Shown here: in pieces, positions 1 to 7,506 of the stretch
Numbering within the stretch: position 1 is the stretch's first letter
Layout: each line of letters starts with the position of its first letter
Assembly: GCA_029777095.1 (NCBI GenBank)
Contig: JAKOTS010000079.1
Coordinates: 1 to 56,262, forward strand
DNA length: 56,262 nt
Source of the DNA: Actinomycetes bacterium
GTDB taxonomy: Bacteria > Actinomycetota > Actinomycetes > Actinomycetales > Microbacteriaceae
Direction of reading: 5' to 3'
Made by a program: the position numbers and the translations under genes
The notes under the pieces: model-generated
What the model was told of the DNA's origin: nothing
What the model saw: the letters and a program-made list of their open reading frames with translations, nothing else
Databases searched by the model: none

Positions 1-287
1 CACGGCAGCGGCCGCCGCCCACGCCGCCCGCGCATCGCGCCCGGCACCCCGGCTGTCAGCACAGCACCAACCGACACCAGCCCGGCCGACCCGCGCAACC
101 CGGCACTAACTCAGGAAAATCGCGCGACGCCCGGCACACACCCGCGTCATTCCGCGGCCCGGCCGCACCGGCGCCCCAGTTTTCCTGAGTTAGTGTCGCC
201 CGGGTGCCGCATCAAGCCCCGCCAGCCAGCTCAACCCGCACCCGCACAAACCACGAGCCCGCACAAACCACCAGACCCGAAAAAGCC
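1..287. other. Intergenic region at window edge
   Basis: I see no convincing gene here. Apart from repeat copy A the stretch is GC-rich, and the open frames on both strands look like chance frames of GC-rich DNA. The gene to the left is outside the window. Confidence 0.6.
104..195. repeat. 92-bp inverted-repeat element, copy A
   Basis: The ends are perfect 16-bp inverted repeats: CACTAACTCAGGAAAA at 104-119 and its exact complement at 180-195. TCGCC follows on the right and matches the extended arm seen in other copies. The 60-bp interior differs from the other copies, but a small stem (CCGCG 142-146 with CGCGG 153-157) lies exactly at the element's centre. The element lies 3' of the minus-strand hydrolase gene; its left neighbour is outside the window. 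I do not recognise the family by name. Confidence 0.9.
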
Positions 288-1196
288 CTACCCGACGAAC
301 GCACCAGCCGGGAGTGCCAGAAATTCACCGATGGCGCGGGCTGCGGCATCCGGGGTCTCGTAATGAATCAGATGCCCAACCTTGGGAATCTCAACCAGGG
401 TTGCGTCTTTGAAGAGCGTCGCGAGCGAGCGCACTTTCTCGATCGATGTGATGTCGTCGCGCTCGGCGGCGATCAGTAGCGTCGGTTGCTTGATGCGCGG
501 CGCGAATTCGCGCACGTCGTTCGACACCGAGGCCCCGAACGCCTGGCGGAGCACGTCACGGTCGGCAAAGTCGGAGAAGTATTGATCGTGCTGGTCGTGA
601 ATGAACGCACGCAGCTCCGGGTCGCGGGTCTTCACCATCGCGTTGCTCGTCACCCGCACAATCAGGGGGCTGCGCAGCACGAGATCGCCGGCGCGCTCGG
701 GAAGCCGCGCTCCCGCCCAGTAGTAAAACACCGCAAGGCGGGTCAGGATGCCACGTGGCCCCTCAAGCGCGGGCGCCCCAATCGGGTTGATCAAGATGAG
801 GCGCGGCGTCGGCAAGCCAGCGGCAACCGCCGCCGAAGTGATGATCGACCCGAACGAGTGCCCGAGGATGATCGCCTCGCCTTCGGGATCGACCCGAAGC
901 GCGAAGGCGCGCAACCACTCCGCATAGCTGTCGATGTCGTGTGTCCGCCCGGGGAACGCGGGCGACTGCCCAAATCCGGGCAGGTCGGGCGAGATGACGC
1001 GCACGCCCGGGAGGTGCGCCACGACCGGCTCGAGGCCGTGGTGGTCACCGCGAAATCCGTGCACCGCGATGACGGTCGTGGCCGCGTCGGCGGGACCGTA
1101 CGTCCAGTACGCGGTGGATGCGCCGAGCACCTCGACTTCTTCGCGCCGCACGTCGATTGCGGCCAAAAGTGGAGCGTAAGGGTTGGCCACGGGCAT
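288..1196 (-). CDS. Alpha/beta fold hydrolase
   Basis: A 302-aa cytoplasmic serine hydrolase of the alpha/beta fold, with no signal peptide. The oxyanion-hole HG sits at residues 46-47 (HGFRGDHHG). The nucleophile elbow is GHSFGS with Ser114, and the catalytic His is probably H275 in VGHLIHY near the C-terminus. The fold suggests an esterase, lipase or epoxide-hydrolase-like enzyme, but the sequence does not show the substrate. The ATG start is favoured because TAGTAT lies exactly 6 nt upstream, which fits a leaderless mRNA. It is divergent from the exonuclease gene, so their promoters share about 140 bp. Confidence 0.85.
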   Translation of the reverse strand: MPVANPYAPLLAAIDVRREEVEVLGASTAYWTYGPADAATTVIAVHGFRGDHHGLEPVVAHLPGVRVISPDLPGFGQSPAFPGRTHDIDSYAEWLRAFALRVDPEGEAIILGHSFGSIITSAAVAAGLPTPRLILINPIGAPALEGPRGILTRLAVFYYWAGARLPERAGDLVLRSPLIVRVTSNAMVKTRDPELRAFIHDQHDQYFSDFADRDVLRQAFGASVSNDVREFAPRIKQPTLLIAAERDDITSIEKVRSLATLFKDATLVEIPKVGHLIHYETPDAAARAIGEFLALPAGAFVG

Positions 1197-1202
1197 CCCT
1201 CA

Positions 1203-1208
1203 ATACTA
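1203..1208 (-). promoter_or_regulatory. -10 box of a putative leaderless promoter (hydrolase)
   Basis: TAGTAT, then TGAGGG, then ATG. The 6-nt gap puts the transcription start at about the start codon. Confidence 0.5.
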
Positions 1209-1324
1209 CGTCGCGCAGCTTTTGATTGCCTGGAGGCGCGGCCCGACGATTGCCCGCGTGCGGCCGCCGAGGCATCTTCCGGCCTCGCGCGCTGTGGCAA
1301 CCGGGCGATGTCGGAGGCCCCGCC

Positions 1325-1330
1325 TAGGGT
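1325..1330 (+). promoter_or_regulatory. -10 box of a putative leaderless promoter (exonuclease)
   Basis: TAGGGT, a 7-nt gap (GAAAGAC), then ATG at 1338. The gap could also be read as a weak ribosome binding site. Confidence 0.4.
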
Positions 1331-1337
1331 GAAAGAC

Positions 1338-2042
1338 ATGAACAGCGAAGCGACACACTGGAGCAACCTGGTCGGCGTTTTCGACCTCGAGACCACGGGC
1401 GTTGAGGTCGAGAGCGATCGCATTGTCACGGCGCATGTCGGTGTGTTGGATGCCGCGGGCACGGCCGTGCGCGCGCACGATTGGCTCGCCGACCCTGGCA
1501 TCGCCATTCCCGATGGGGCGAGCACTGTGCACGGCATCACAACCGAGCGAGCCCGGGCCGAGGGCCGCATGGCGGTTGAGGTGGTGGCCGAGGTCACAGC
1601 GACCCTGCGCGAGCTGTTCGCCGCCGGAATCCCGGTCGTCGCGTTCAACGCACCCTACGATTTCTCGTTGCTCAAATACGAGTGCCTGCGCCACGGTATC
1701 GAGCCGATTGCCCAGCCCTCCCCCGTGATCGACCCGCTCGTCGTCGACAAGAGCTTCGATCGCTACCGCAAGGGCAAGCGCACCCTCGATGCCGTCGCCG
1801 CGCACTACGCGGTCGCGCTCGACGACGCGCACGAGGCGTCAGCCGATGCAATTGCCGCGGGCCGCGTGGCGCAGGCGATCGCCGTGCGCTTCGCCACCCA
1901 ACTGCCCGCGTCGATCGACGAGCTGCACACCCAGCAGATCGGCTGGGCCCGCGATCAGGCTGCAAGCCTCACCGAGTACTTCATCAAGGTGGGGCGGCTC
2001 GCCCCTGACGAGACGCTCGACGGCAGCTGGCCGATCCGCTGA
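1338..2042 (+). CDS. DEDDh 3'-5' exonuclease (DNA Pol III epsilon-like)
   Basis: A 234-aa single-domain exonuclease related to the proofreading subunit of DNA polymerase III (DnaQ). ExoI carries VFDLETTG with the metal ligands D16 and E18. ExoII is AFNAPYDFSLL, and ExoIII with the general-base His is DDAHEASADA. The frame is open far upstream, but the DnaQ fold begins right after ATG 1338. The longer version would run through the antisense of the hydrolase. The start is supported by TAGGGT 7 nt upstream. An alternative ATG at 1308 would add ten residues. Actinobacteria often carry several such stand-alone exonucleases, so a repair or RNA-trimming role cannot be told apart here. Confidence 0.85.
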   Translation: MNSEATHWSNLVGVFDLETTGVEVESDRIVTAHVGVLDAAGTAVRAHDWLADPGIAIPDGASTVHGITTERARAEGRMAVEVVAEVTATLRELFAAGIPVVAFNAPYDFSLLKYECLRHGIEPIAQPSPVIDPLVVDKSFDRYRKGKRTLDAVAAHYAVALDDAHEASADAIAAGRVAQAIAVRFATQLPASIDELHTQQIGWARDQAASLTEYFIKVGRLAPDETLDGSWPIR

Positions 2043-2159
2043 GGCGGGCGGCGCTGCGGCGGAGCGTCGCTCGGGCGGGCTCACACGGGTCTGCAGCGGA
2101 GCCCCGCTTCGGCGAGGGCAACGCTGCCGCCGCAGCCCCACCACCCACAGCACCAACGC

Positions 2160-2195
2160 CGAAAGGGCGCCTGGCCGAAGCCGGGCGCCCTTTCG
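2160..2195. terminator. Hairpin terminator between exonuclease and rpmE2
   Basis: A long GC-rich hairpin with arms CGAAAGGGCGCC and GGCGCCCTTTCG around a short inner GGC/GCC stem. It lies between convergent genes. AAAG and CTTT at the stem base give a short U run in either direction. Confidence 0.8.
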
Positions 2196-2207
2196 TGAAA
2201 GTGCTGG

Positions 2208-2465
2208 TTACGCGGGGTTGCCGCCGAAGCCCTTGAAGCGCTGGTTGAACTTCTCGACGCGACCGGCCGAGTCCATGATGCGCTGCTTGCCCGTGTAGAA
2301 CGGGTGCGATGCCGACGAGATTTCAACATCGATGACGGGGTACGTAACGCCGTCAAGCTCAATGGTCTTGTCGCTGCCCACGGTCGAACGCGTGAGGAAG
2401 GTCTCTCCCGATGCGAGGTCGCGGAAGACGATCGCCTGGTACTCGGGGTGAATTGCGGTCTTCAT
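2208..2465 (-). CDS. rpmE2: 50S ribosomal protein L31 type B
   Basis: 85 aa, beginning MKTAIHPEY and containing the family signature [13 protein letters not shown] followed by RVEKFNQRF. It lacks the CxxC zinc-binding pair of the A-type protein, which defines the zinc-free type B paralogue. That paralogue usually replaces L31A under zinc limitation. The reading frame extends further upstream, but the start at ATG 2465 matches the family N-terminus. The gene stands alone, with a terminator downstream and its own intergenic region upstream. Confidence 0.95.
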   Translation of the reverse strand: MKTAIHPEYQAIVFRDLASGETFLTRSTVGSDKTIELDGVTYPVIDVEISSASHPFYTGKQRIMDSAGRVEKFNQRFKGFGGNPA

Positions 2466-2524
2466 CAGGAATCCTTGTCGTAAGGGTCTATGCCGGTCGA
2501 AAGCTGCTTGCGCAGAAAAATCGT

Positions 2525-2538
2525 GGTGCGAGCGCACC
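2525..2538. promoter_or_regulatory. Possible operator upstream of rpmE2
   Basis: A perfect inverted repeat, GGTGCG-AG-CGCACC, about 60 bp upstream of the rpmE2 start. It lies just downstream, in the rpmE2 direction, of a TTGACC -35-like hexamer (complement of 2542-2547), so it would sit between -35 and -10. It does not resemble an AT-rich Zur box. The regulator is unknown. Confidence 0.35.
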
Positions 2539-2552
2539 AACGGTCAACACTA

Positions 2553-3386
2553 TCACGCCTGCTGGGCGTCGCCGTCACCCGTGGTCGCTGCAACTGGCGC
2601 GTTATGGTCGGCGCGTGCCGCGTAGCGGCCGGCATCCACCGTCAGCACAATCGGTTGCCCAAAGGTTTCGGTCAGCGCCTCGGCCGTGAGGGTCTCGGCA
2701 ATGGGCCCGGCGGCGACCACGTGCCCGTCACGCAGCAACAGCACGTGGGTGAATCCGACCGGGATCTCTTCAACATGGTGCGTGACCATGATCATTGCGG
2801 GCGTCGTGGGCTCCTGGGCGAAGCCACTCAGCAGCGTGAGCAGTTCTTCGCGGGCACCCAGGTCGAGGCTCGCGGTCGGCTCGTCGAGCAGCAACAGTTC
2901 CGGGTCAGTCATCACGGCCCGGGCGATCTGCACGCGCTTCTGCTCACCGTCACTGAGCGTGCCAAAGGTGCGATCGGCGAGGTGTTCGAGGTGCCACTGC
3001 GCGAGCACGCGGCGCGCTCTGCGCTCATCGATGCCCTCGTACTCTTCGTTCCAACGGCCGAGCACCGCGTATGCGGCGGTGAGCACGGTGTTGAGCACGG
3101 TCTCTTCGGGTGGCATCCGACGCGCCATCGCCGAAGACGAGAATCCGATGCGCGGACGAAGCTCAAACACATCGGTGCGCCCAAGTTGCTCTTCGAGCAC
3201 GTGCACGGTGCCGCTGGTCGGGTGCTCGTGCGTGGCCGCGAGCTGCAGCAGCGTCGTCTTGCCTGCACCGTTGGGCCCGAGAATCACCCAGCGCTGCTCG
3301 TCGCTGACCGTCCAATCGAGGTGGTCAACAATGTTTCGCCCGTGACGGCGCACGACAACGTCAGAGAATTCCAAGACCTGCGGCAT
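2553..3386 (-). CDS. ABC transporter ATP-binding protein, orphan
   Basis: A 277-aa ABC ATPase with Walker A GPNGAGKTT, a signature shortened to LSDGE, Walker B LLLLDEPTASLD and the switch His in MVTHHVEEIP. No permease or binding protein gene is adjacent. It resembles the stand-alone ModF/YlmA-like ATPases, though the substrate and any transport role are unknown. The start is ATG 3386, with TAGGCT 6 nt upstream, consistent with a leaderless message; the intervening TGGGGG could also act as a weak ribosome binding site. It is divergent from serB. Confidence 0.88.
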   Translation of the reverse strand: MPQVLEFSDVVVRRHGRNIVDHLDWTVSDEQRWVILGPNGAGKTTLLQLAATHEHPTSGTVHVLEEQLGRTDVFELRPRIGFSSSAMARRMPPEETVLNTVLTAAYAVLGRWNEEYEGIDERRARRVLAQWHLEHLADRTFGTLSDGEQKRVQIARAVMTDPELLLLDEPTASLDLGAREELLTLLSGFAQEPTTPAMIMVTHHVEEIPVGFTHVLLLRDGHVVAAGPIAETLTAEALTETFGQPIVLTVDAGRYAARADHNAPVAATTGDGDAQQA

Positions 3387-3392
3387 CCCCCA

Positions 3393-3398
3393 AGCCTA
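3393..3398 (-). promoter_or_regulatory. -10 box of a putative leaderless promoter (ABC ATPase)
   Basis: TAGGCT, then TGGGGG, then ATG. Spacing is 6 nt. Confidence 0.45.
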
Positions 3399-3476
3399 GC
3401 CGCTTTGCCCAATTGCACAGCGGGCTCGCCGCCATGGCTCGAAGCGCAGAATGGATGCCGCAGCCACCGTGCGCAC

Positions 3477-3482
3477 TACGGT
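3477..3482 (+). promoter_or_regulatory. -10 box of a putative leaderless promoter (serB)
   Basis: TACGGT, then TGAGGG, then GTG at 3489. Spacing is 6 nt. The GAGGGG run could instead be a Shine-Dalgarno, but it is too close to the start codon. Confidence 0.45.
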
Positions 3483-3488
3483 TGAGGG

Positions 3489-4148
3489 GTGTCTGCTTCT
3501 GCGCTTACCCCACCCGCTTCCGCCCGCTTCTTGGTCGTGCTCGATGCCGACTCGACCCTGATTCGCAACGAGGTCATCGAGCTCATTGCTGATGAGGCGG
3601 GCCGCGGCGCTGAAGTCGCCGCCGCAACCGAGGCGGCCATGCGCGGCGAGGTCGACTTCGCGACGAGCCTGCGGTCGCGGGTCGAGGCGCTGAAGGATGT
3701 TCCCGTCGAGCGATTCGCGCGCGTGCTCGCGCGCATCGAACCGACTCCCGGTGTCCGTGAGCTGATTGCCGAGGTGCACGCCCGGGGCGGGCTCGTTGGC
3801 GTTGTCTCCGGCGGCTTTCACGAGATTCTCGACACCGTCGCGCCCGACCTTGGCGTTGACTTTTGGCGCGCCAACCGCTTGGACGTGGCCGATGGCCGGC
3901 TCACCGGCACCGTTGACGGCGACATCGTCGACGCCGAAGCGAAGGCCACCCAGTTGCTCGCGTGGGCGAGCGAACACGGTGTCGCGCCGGGCCGCACCAT
4001 CGCGATCGGCGACGGCGCGAACGACCTCCGCATGATGGCGGTCGCAGGCCTCGGTCTCGCGTTCAACGCCAAGCCCGCCGTGCGCGCACAGGCCGATCTC
4101 GTGGTCGAGAAGGTCGACCTTCGCGAGGTCATTGCGCTACTGCCGTAA
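3489..4148 (+). CDS. serB: Phosphoserine phosphatase
   Basis: A 219-aa HAD-superfamily phosphatase that hydrolyses O-phosphoserine in the last step of serine synthesis. The nucleophile motif is VVLDADSTLI (D19, D21). Motif II is VVSGGF, and the Mg-binding motif IV is IGDGANDLRMM with the motif III Lys upstream. It is the short form, without the N-terminal ACT domains found in mycobacterial SerB2. The start is GTG 3489, favoured by the TACGGT box 6 nt upstream. It is monocistronic, followed after about 95 bp by an independent hydrolase gene. Confidence 0.93.
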   Translation: MSASALTPPASARFLVVLDADSTLIRNEVIELIADEAGRGAEVAAATEAAMRGEVDFATSLRSRVEALKDVPVERFARVLARIEPTPGVRELIAEVHARGGLVGVVSGGFHEILDTVAPDLGVDFWRANRLDVADGRLTGTVDGDIVDAEAKATQLLAWASEHGVAPGRTIAIGDGANDLRMMAVAGLGLAFNAKPAVRAQADLVVEKVDLREVIALLP

Positions 4149-4230
4149 CCGGAGAGCAGACGTAGCCCGGCGACCTCAGCCGACGCCCCGACCAGGGGTT
4201 TCACCCCTCGCGGACGCGGCGCCACGCGCG

Positions 4231-4236
4231 TAGGGT
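4231..4236 (+). promoter_or_regulatory. -10 box of a putative leaderless promoter (hydrolase)
   Basis: TAGGGT, then CATGGC, then ATG at 4243. Spacing is 6 nt, with no ribosome binding site visible. Confidence 0.5.
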
Positions 4237-4242
4237 CATGGC

Positions 4243-4935
4243 ATGGACGTCATACTCGTGCCCGGACTTTGGCTTGACGCTTCGTCGTGGGACTCGGTCA
4301 TCCCTGCCCTCGAACGCGCGGGACACCGTGCAAGCCCCCTCACACTGCCCGGTGTCGGCGCGCCGGCCGCAATCGCCGAGGGCATCGGCATCGCCGAGTG
4401 GGTCGCGGCCGTGGTCGCCGAGATCGATGCGGCACAGCATCCCGTCGCGCTCGTCGGTCACAGCGGCGGCGGCAACGTCGTGTGGGGCGCGGCTGATGCC
4501 CGCCCCGACAAGGTCGCCCGCGTCATTTTCGTCGACACGGTGCCGCCCGCGCCCGGCATGGGTATCTCAGAGTTCGACGCCGTGGATGGCGTCGTCCCGT
4601 TTCCGGGATGGCGGGCCTTCGACGAGCCCGATGTCCGCGACCTCGACGAACCCACCCGTGCTCGGATCGCGGCGCAGGCGCAATCGGTGCCCATCCGCAC
4701 CACGAGCGACGGCATCGCGCTCAAAGATCCGGCGCGCTACGGCATCCCCGTCACGGTGCTCGCAGGCACAATGGATGCCGCAGCCCTCCATGACCTGATC
4801 CAAAACTGGCCGGCATCCGCCGCCGAATACGCCGCGATCAGCGATGTTGAAGTCGTGACGCTGGGGTCAGGGCACTGGCCGCAGTTCTCAAAGCCCACCG
4901 AGCTTGCCGACGCGATGGTCGAAGCCCTGCGCTAG
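4243..4935 (+). CDS. Alpha/beta hydrolase
   Basis: A 230-aa compact alpha/beta hydrolase. It starts directly with the first strand and oxyanion-hole region (MDVILVPGLWLDASSW). The nucleophile elbow is LVGHSGGGNV, and the late His is in GSGHWPQFSKP. The LVPGLW/GHSGGG layout is typical of the family annotated as 'alpha/beta fold hydrolase'; the substrate is not deducible. It is convergent with fabG, with only 17 bp between the two stop codons and no obvious hairpin. Confidence 0.85.
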   Translation: MDVILVPGLWLDASSWDSVIPALERAGHRASPLTLPGVGAPAAIAEGIGIAEWVAAVVAEIDAAQHPVALVGHSGGGNVVWGAADARPDKVARVIFVDTVPPAPGMGISEFDAVDGVVPFPGWRAFDEPDVRDLDEPTRARIAAQAQSVPIRTTSDGIALKDPARYGIPVTVLAGTMDAAALHDLIQNWPASAAEYAAISDVEVVTLGSGHWPQFSKPTELADAMVEALR

Positions 4936-4952
4936 CGGTCCTTCTGAGCCCG

Positions 4953-5663
4953 CTAGTGGCCCATCCCGAGTCCGCCATCGACCGGAATCACGGCGCCCGA
5001 GATATATGCGGCGTCATCGCCGGCAAGCCAGGCAACGACACCGGCGACCTCGTCGGGCGTTGCGAAGCGCCCCGCCGGAATGTTGCGCTTGTACTCGGCC
5101 TGCGTGGCCTCGGGCAGCGCCGCGGTCATGTCGGTCTCAATAAACCCGGGGGCGACGACGTTGCTCGTGATGCCACGCGCGCCGAGCTCGCGCGTAAGCG
5201 AACGGGCAAAGCCCACGAGCCCGCTCTTGGATGCCGAGTAGTTGACCTGACCCGCCGAACCATAAAGGCCCACCACGCTCGAGATCAGGATGATCCGGCC
5301 AAAGCGGGCACGAAGCATCCCCTTCGAAGCGCGCTTTACGACGCGGAACGTACCACCAAGGTTCGTGTCGACGACGCTGTCAAAGTCGTCCTCGCTCATG
5401 CGCATGAGCAGCATGTCACGGGTCACGCCCGCGTTGGCCACGAGCACCTCGATGGGGCCGAGCTGCTGCTCGACCTCGGTGAACGCGGCATCGACCGACG
5501 CCGCGTCTGTGACGTCGGCGCGAACGGTGAGCGCACCGGCCGGGCCCTCACCCGAACGGGCGGTCACGGCGACGCGATACCCGTCGGCGATGAAACGCTC
5601 GGCGATGGCATAGCCAATGCCTCGGTTGCCTCCGGTAACGAGAATGACGCGATCGGATGCCAT
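4953..5663 (-). CDS. fabG: 3-oxoacyl-ACP reductase, SDR family
   Basis: A 236-aa classical short-chain dehydrogenase that probably reduces 3-oxoacyl-ACP with NADPH in fatty acid elongation. The cofactor motif is TGGNRGIG, followed by NAG in VLVANAGVT. The catalytic set is Ser in ISSVVGLYGS plus YSASK. The C-terminus VIPVDGGLGMGH is characteristic of FabG. The start is ATG 5663 because of a purine-rich GAAGAAAG upstream; a longer frame would begin at 5705. It stands alone rather than in a fab cluster. FabG paralogues are common in actinobacteria, so another acyl substrate is possible. Confidence 0.9.
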   Translation of the reverse strand: MASDRVILVTGGNRGIGYAIAERFIADGYRVAVTARSGEGPAGALTVRADVTDAASVDAAFTEVEQQLGPIEVLVANAGVTRDMLLMRMSEDDFDSVVDTNLGGTFRVVKRASKGMLRARFGRIILISSVVGLYGSAGQVNYSASKSGLVGFARSLTRELGARGITSNVVAPGFIETDMTAALPEATQAEYKRNIPAGRFATPDEVAGVVAWLAGDDAAYISGAVIPVDGGLGMGH

Positions 5664-5809
5664 GGTGTGCTGCTTTCTTCGGGGGCTGGGAGCAGATGCG
5701 GCCACGTAGCGCGCACTTTGCGGGCCCAGCCTAGTAACTGTTCAGGGTGTGGGTACCGGGCCCGCGCCGGGAATCCAGCATCCCGCGGGCGGCGTAGGCT
5801 GGATACACC

Positions 5810-6271
5810 GTGAAAACTCCGTCCGCCACCTCGCTGCCGCGCGCTCCGCGCGATGAATCGAGCGCGCGTTTTCGCAACTACGTCATCCTGATGGTCATCC
5901 GTGTGACCTGTTTCGCGCTGATGGTCCTCATCACTCCGTACGGTTGGTACACCTGGGTACTGGCAGTCGGCGCCGTGTTCCTGCCCTATATCGCCGTGAT
6001 GATCGCGAATGTTGGATCAGGCCCACCGGTCAACGCGGCAGAGACCGCAAAGCTTTCGTTGTCGTCCACGCCCGACCCGGTCGCCGCGCCAGAGTCCGCC
6101 CCGCAGGTGATCCAGATCAGCGAGGCGACTCCCCCGCAGCCCGCACCGCGGCGCGAACCGGCATCCCCGGCGCCCCCGTCGTCAGGTTCCGGCCGAGTGT
6201 TCGAGGCTGGTCCTGCTGAGTCCCACACCCCCGAACCTGGCCAGCAGCCGCAGGAGGGCGAGCAGTCATGA
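5810..6271 (+). CDS. DUF3099 domain membrane protein
   Basis: 153 aa. The N-terminal half matches DUF3099: a cytoplasmic tail, then two hydrophobic segments at roughly residues 25-45 (YVILMVIRVTCFALMVLI) and 50-65 (WYTWVLAVGAVFLPYIAVMI). The C-terminal half is a proline-, alanine- and glutamate-rich, probably disordered tail. The function of the family is unknown; it is restricted mainly to actinobacteria. The start is GTG 5810. It is translationally coupled to the next gene by an ATGA overlap, so it is the first gene of a three-gene operon ending in the oxidase assembly factor SURF1, which suggests a link to respiration. Confidence 0.8.
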   Translation: MKTPSATSLPRAPRDESSARFRNYVILMVIRVTCFALMVLITPYGWYTWVLAVGAVFLPYIAVMIANVGSGPPVNAAETAKLSLSSTPDPVAAPESAPQVIQISEATPPQPAPRREPASPAPPSSGSGRVFEAGPAESHTPEPGQQPQEGEQS

Positions 6272-6483
6272 TCGGCGACGAGCTCGAAGATCGGCGATGC
6301 TCGCGTGCAGGATGCCGCGACACGGCCACGTGGGCAATCATGTGGCGCAATCCACGAATCCATGCCGCCGACCGCCGCAAGGTGTGGACCGCATGCGACG
6401 AGCACGTTGAGTTTCTATCGAATTACCTGCGCACCCGCGATTTTCCAGTCGAGGTTGCACCGTTTGAGGAGGCAGCGCTTTGA
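6268..6483 (+). CDS. Small Cys/His-rich protein, unknown function
   Basis: 71 aa. Four potential zinc ligands are visible: C-x4-C in RRCSRAGC and C-x2-H in TACDEH, about 28 residues later. This suggests a small treble-clef-like or zinc-ribbon-like fold. There is no membrane segment. It overlaps DUF3099 by ATGA and SURF1 by TTGA, with GGAGGG before the start, so all three genes should be translated together. I do not recognise a function. Given its neighbours, a role near cytochrome oxidase assembly or metal handling is a guess. Confidence 0.75.
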   Translation: MIGDELEDRRCSRAGCRDTATWAIMWRNPRIHAADRRKVWTACDEHVEFLSNYLRTRDFPVEVAPFEEAAL

Positions 6484-7448
6484 GCGCCCAGACGACACAA
6501 CGCCCGGCGCCCGGCGCATCCACCCCGCCCCCGGCGGACGAACCGCGCACCGCCGCGCAGATCCGTCGTTCAAGGGTCATCCGGTGGACGTCGTACACGG
6601 CGCTCGCGGTCGTCTTCGCCATCCTCTGCGTGTACCTGTCGGACTGGCAGTTCTCTCGCAACGACGAGCGATCGGGTCAGCTCGAGCTCGTCGCCGATAA
6701 CTATGACAAGGCGCCTGTGCCGTTGGCCGAGGTGCTGGGTGCCGATGGCACCTTCGACCCGTCCGATGAGTGGACGCCGGTGACGCTGTCTGGCGAGTAC
6801 ATCCCCGAAGACGAGGTGCTCGCGCGCAACCGTGCGCACGGCGGCACTTCGGCGTTCGAGGTGCTGGTGCCATTCCGTTTGGATGACGGCCGCGTGATCA
6901 TCGTCAACCGCGGTTGGCTTCGCCCGGGAAGTACGCAGCCACTCCCCGACGTGATCCCGGCCCCGCCGACCGGCCATGCCGCGGTCGAGGTACGTCTGCG
7001 TCCCAGCGAGGGGCTTCCGCCCTCGGGGCGCTCGGCCCCCGAAGGCCAGGTGCCCACAATCCATCTGCCGAGCGTGGCGGAGGTCACCGGCCCCGACACG
7101 ATCACGAGTGCCTACGGACTCCTTGTCTCTGAGACGCCCGCCACAGATCGCCCGAATGCTCCCGAGGCGCCCAGCGCCGACCCCGGCCCGCACCTGTCGT
7201 ACGCAATCCAGTGGATCCTGTTCGCGCTCATGGGCTTCGTCTTCATCGGCTACGTGATCCGGACCGAAATCCGCCACAACCGTGAAGACGCCGCCGACGC
7301 GGCCGCGGCCGCTGCGGCCCGCGCCGCCGCAGGCGAGCCCGAGCCGGCAGCCCAAGCGCCCAAGTTGGCGATCATGCGCAAGTCGAAGCGCAAGCGTGAC
7401 CGCGACTCGATCGACGAGGACGCCATCCTCGACGCGCAAGACAAATAA
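6480..7448 (+). CDS. SURF1 family cytochrome oxidase assembly protein
   Basis: 322 aa. SURF1 topology: one transmembrane segment near residues 35-55 (YTALAVVFAILCVYLSDW, with the conserved WQFSR just after) and a second near residues 240-260 (WILFALMGFVFIGYVI), flanking a large extracytoplasmic domain. The conserved PVTLSGEY, NRGWLRPG and HLSYAIQW motifs are present. SURF1 helps insert heme A into cytochrome c oxidase, fitting ctaA and ctaB about 9 kb and 13 kb away. The start codon is TTG, coupled to the previous stop, with a strong GAGGAGG upstream. The C-terminal tail is Ala-rich, then Lys/Arg-rich. Confidence 0.93.
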   Translation: MSAQTTQRPAPGASTPPPADEPRTAAQIRRSRVIRWTSYTALAVVFAILCVYLSDWQFSRNDERSGQLELVADNYDKAPVPLAEVLGADGTFDPSDEWTPVTLSGEYIPEDEVLARNRAHGGTSAFEVLVPFRLDDGRVIIVNRGWLRPGSTQPLPDVIPAPPTGHAAVEVRLRPSEGLPPSGRSAPEGQVPTIHLPSVAEVTGPDTITSAYGLLVSETPATDRPNAPEAPSADPGPHLSYAIQWILFALMGFVFIGYVIRTEIRHNREDAADAAAAAAARAAAGEPEPAAQAPKLAIMRKSKRKRDRDSIDEDAILDAQDK

Positions 7449-7455
7449 CGCAAAA

Positions 7456-7484
7456 GCGCGGACTTCGAAACCCGAAGTCCGCGC
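7456..7484. terminator. Hairpin terminator between SURF1 and ABC-F
   Basis: A perfect 12-bp stem (GCGCGGACTTCG at 7456-7467, complement at 7473-7484) with a 5-nt loop. AAAA at 7452-7455 gives a U run for minus-strand transcripts, so it mainly terminates the ABC-F gene. On the plus strand it is a stem without a clear U tract. Confidence 0.88.
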
Positions 7485-7506
7485 CTAGCGGCGGTGCGAT
7501 GAAGAG

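Noticed and set aside
486..1337. N-terminal extension of the exonuclease frame
   Set aside because: The open frame is the antisense of the hydrolase gene and has a shadow-frame amino acid composition. The conserved DnaQ fold starts at ATG 1338, which has a promoter box in front.
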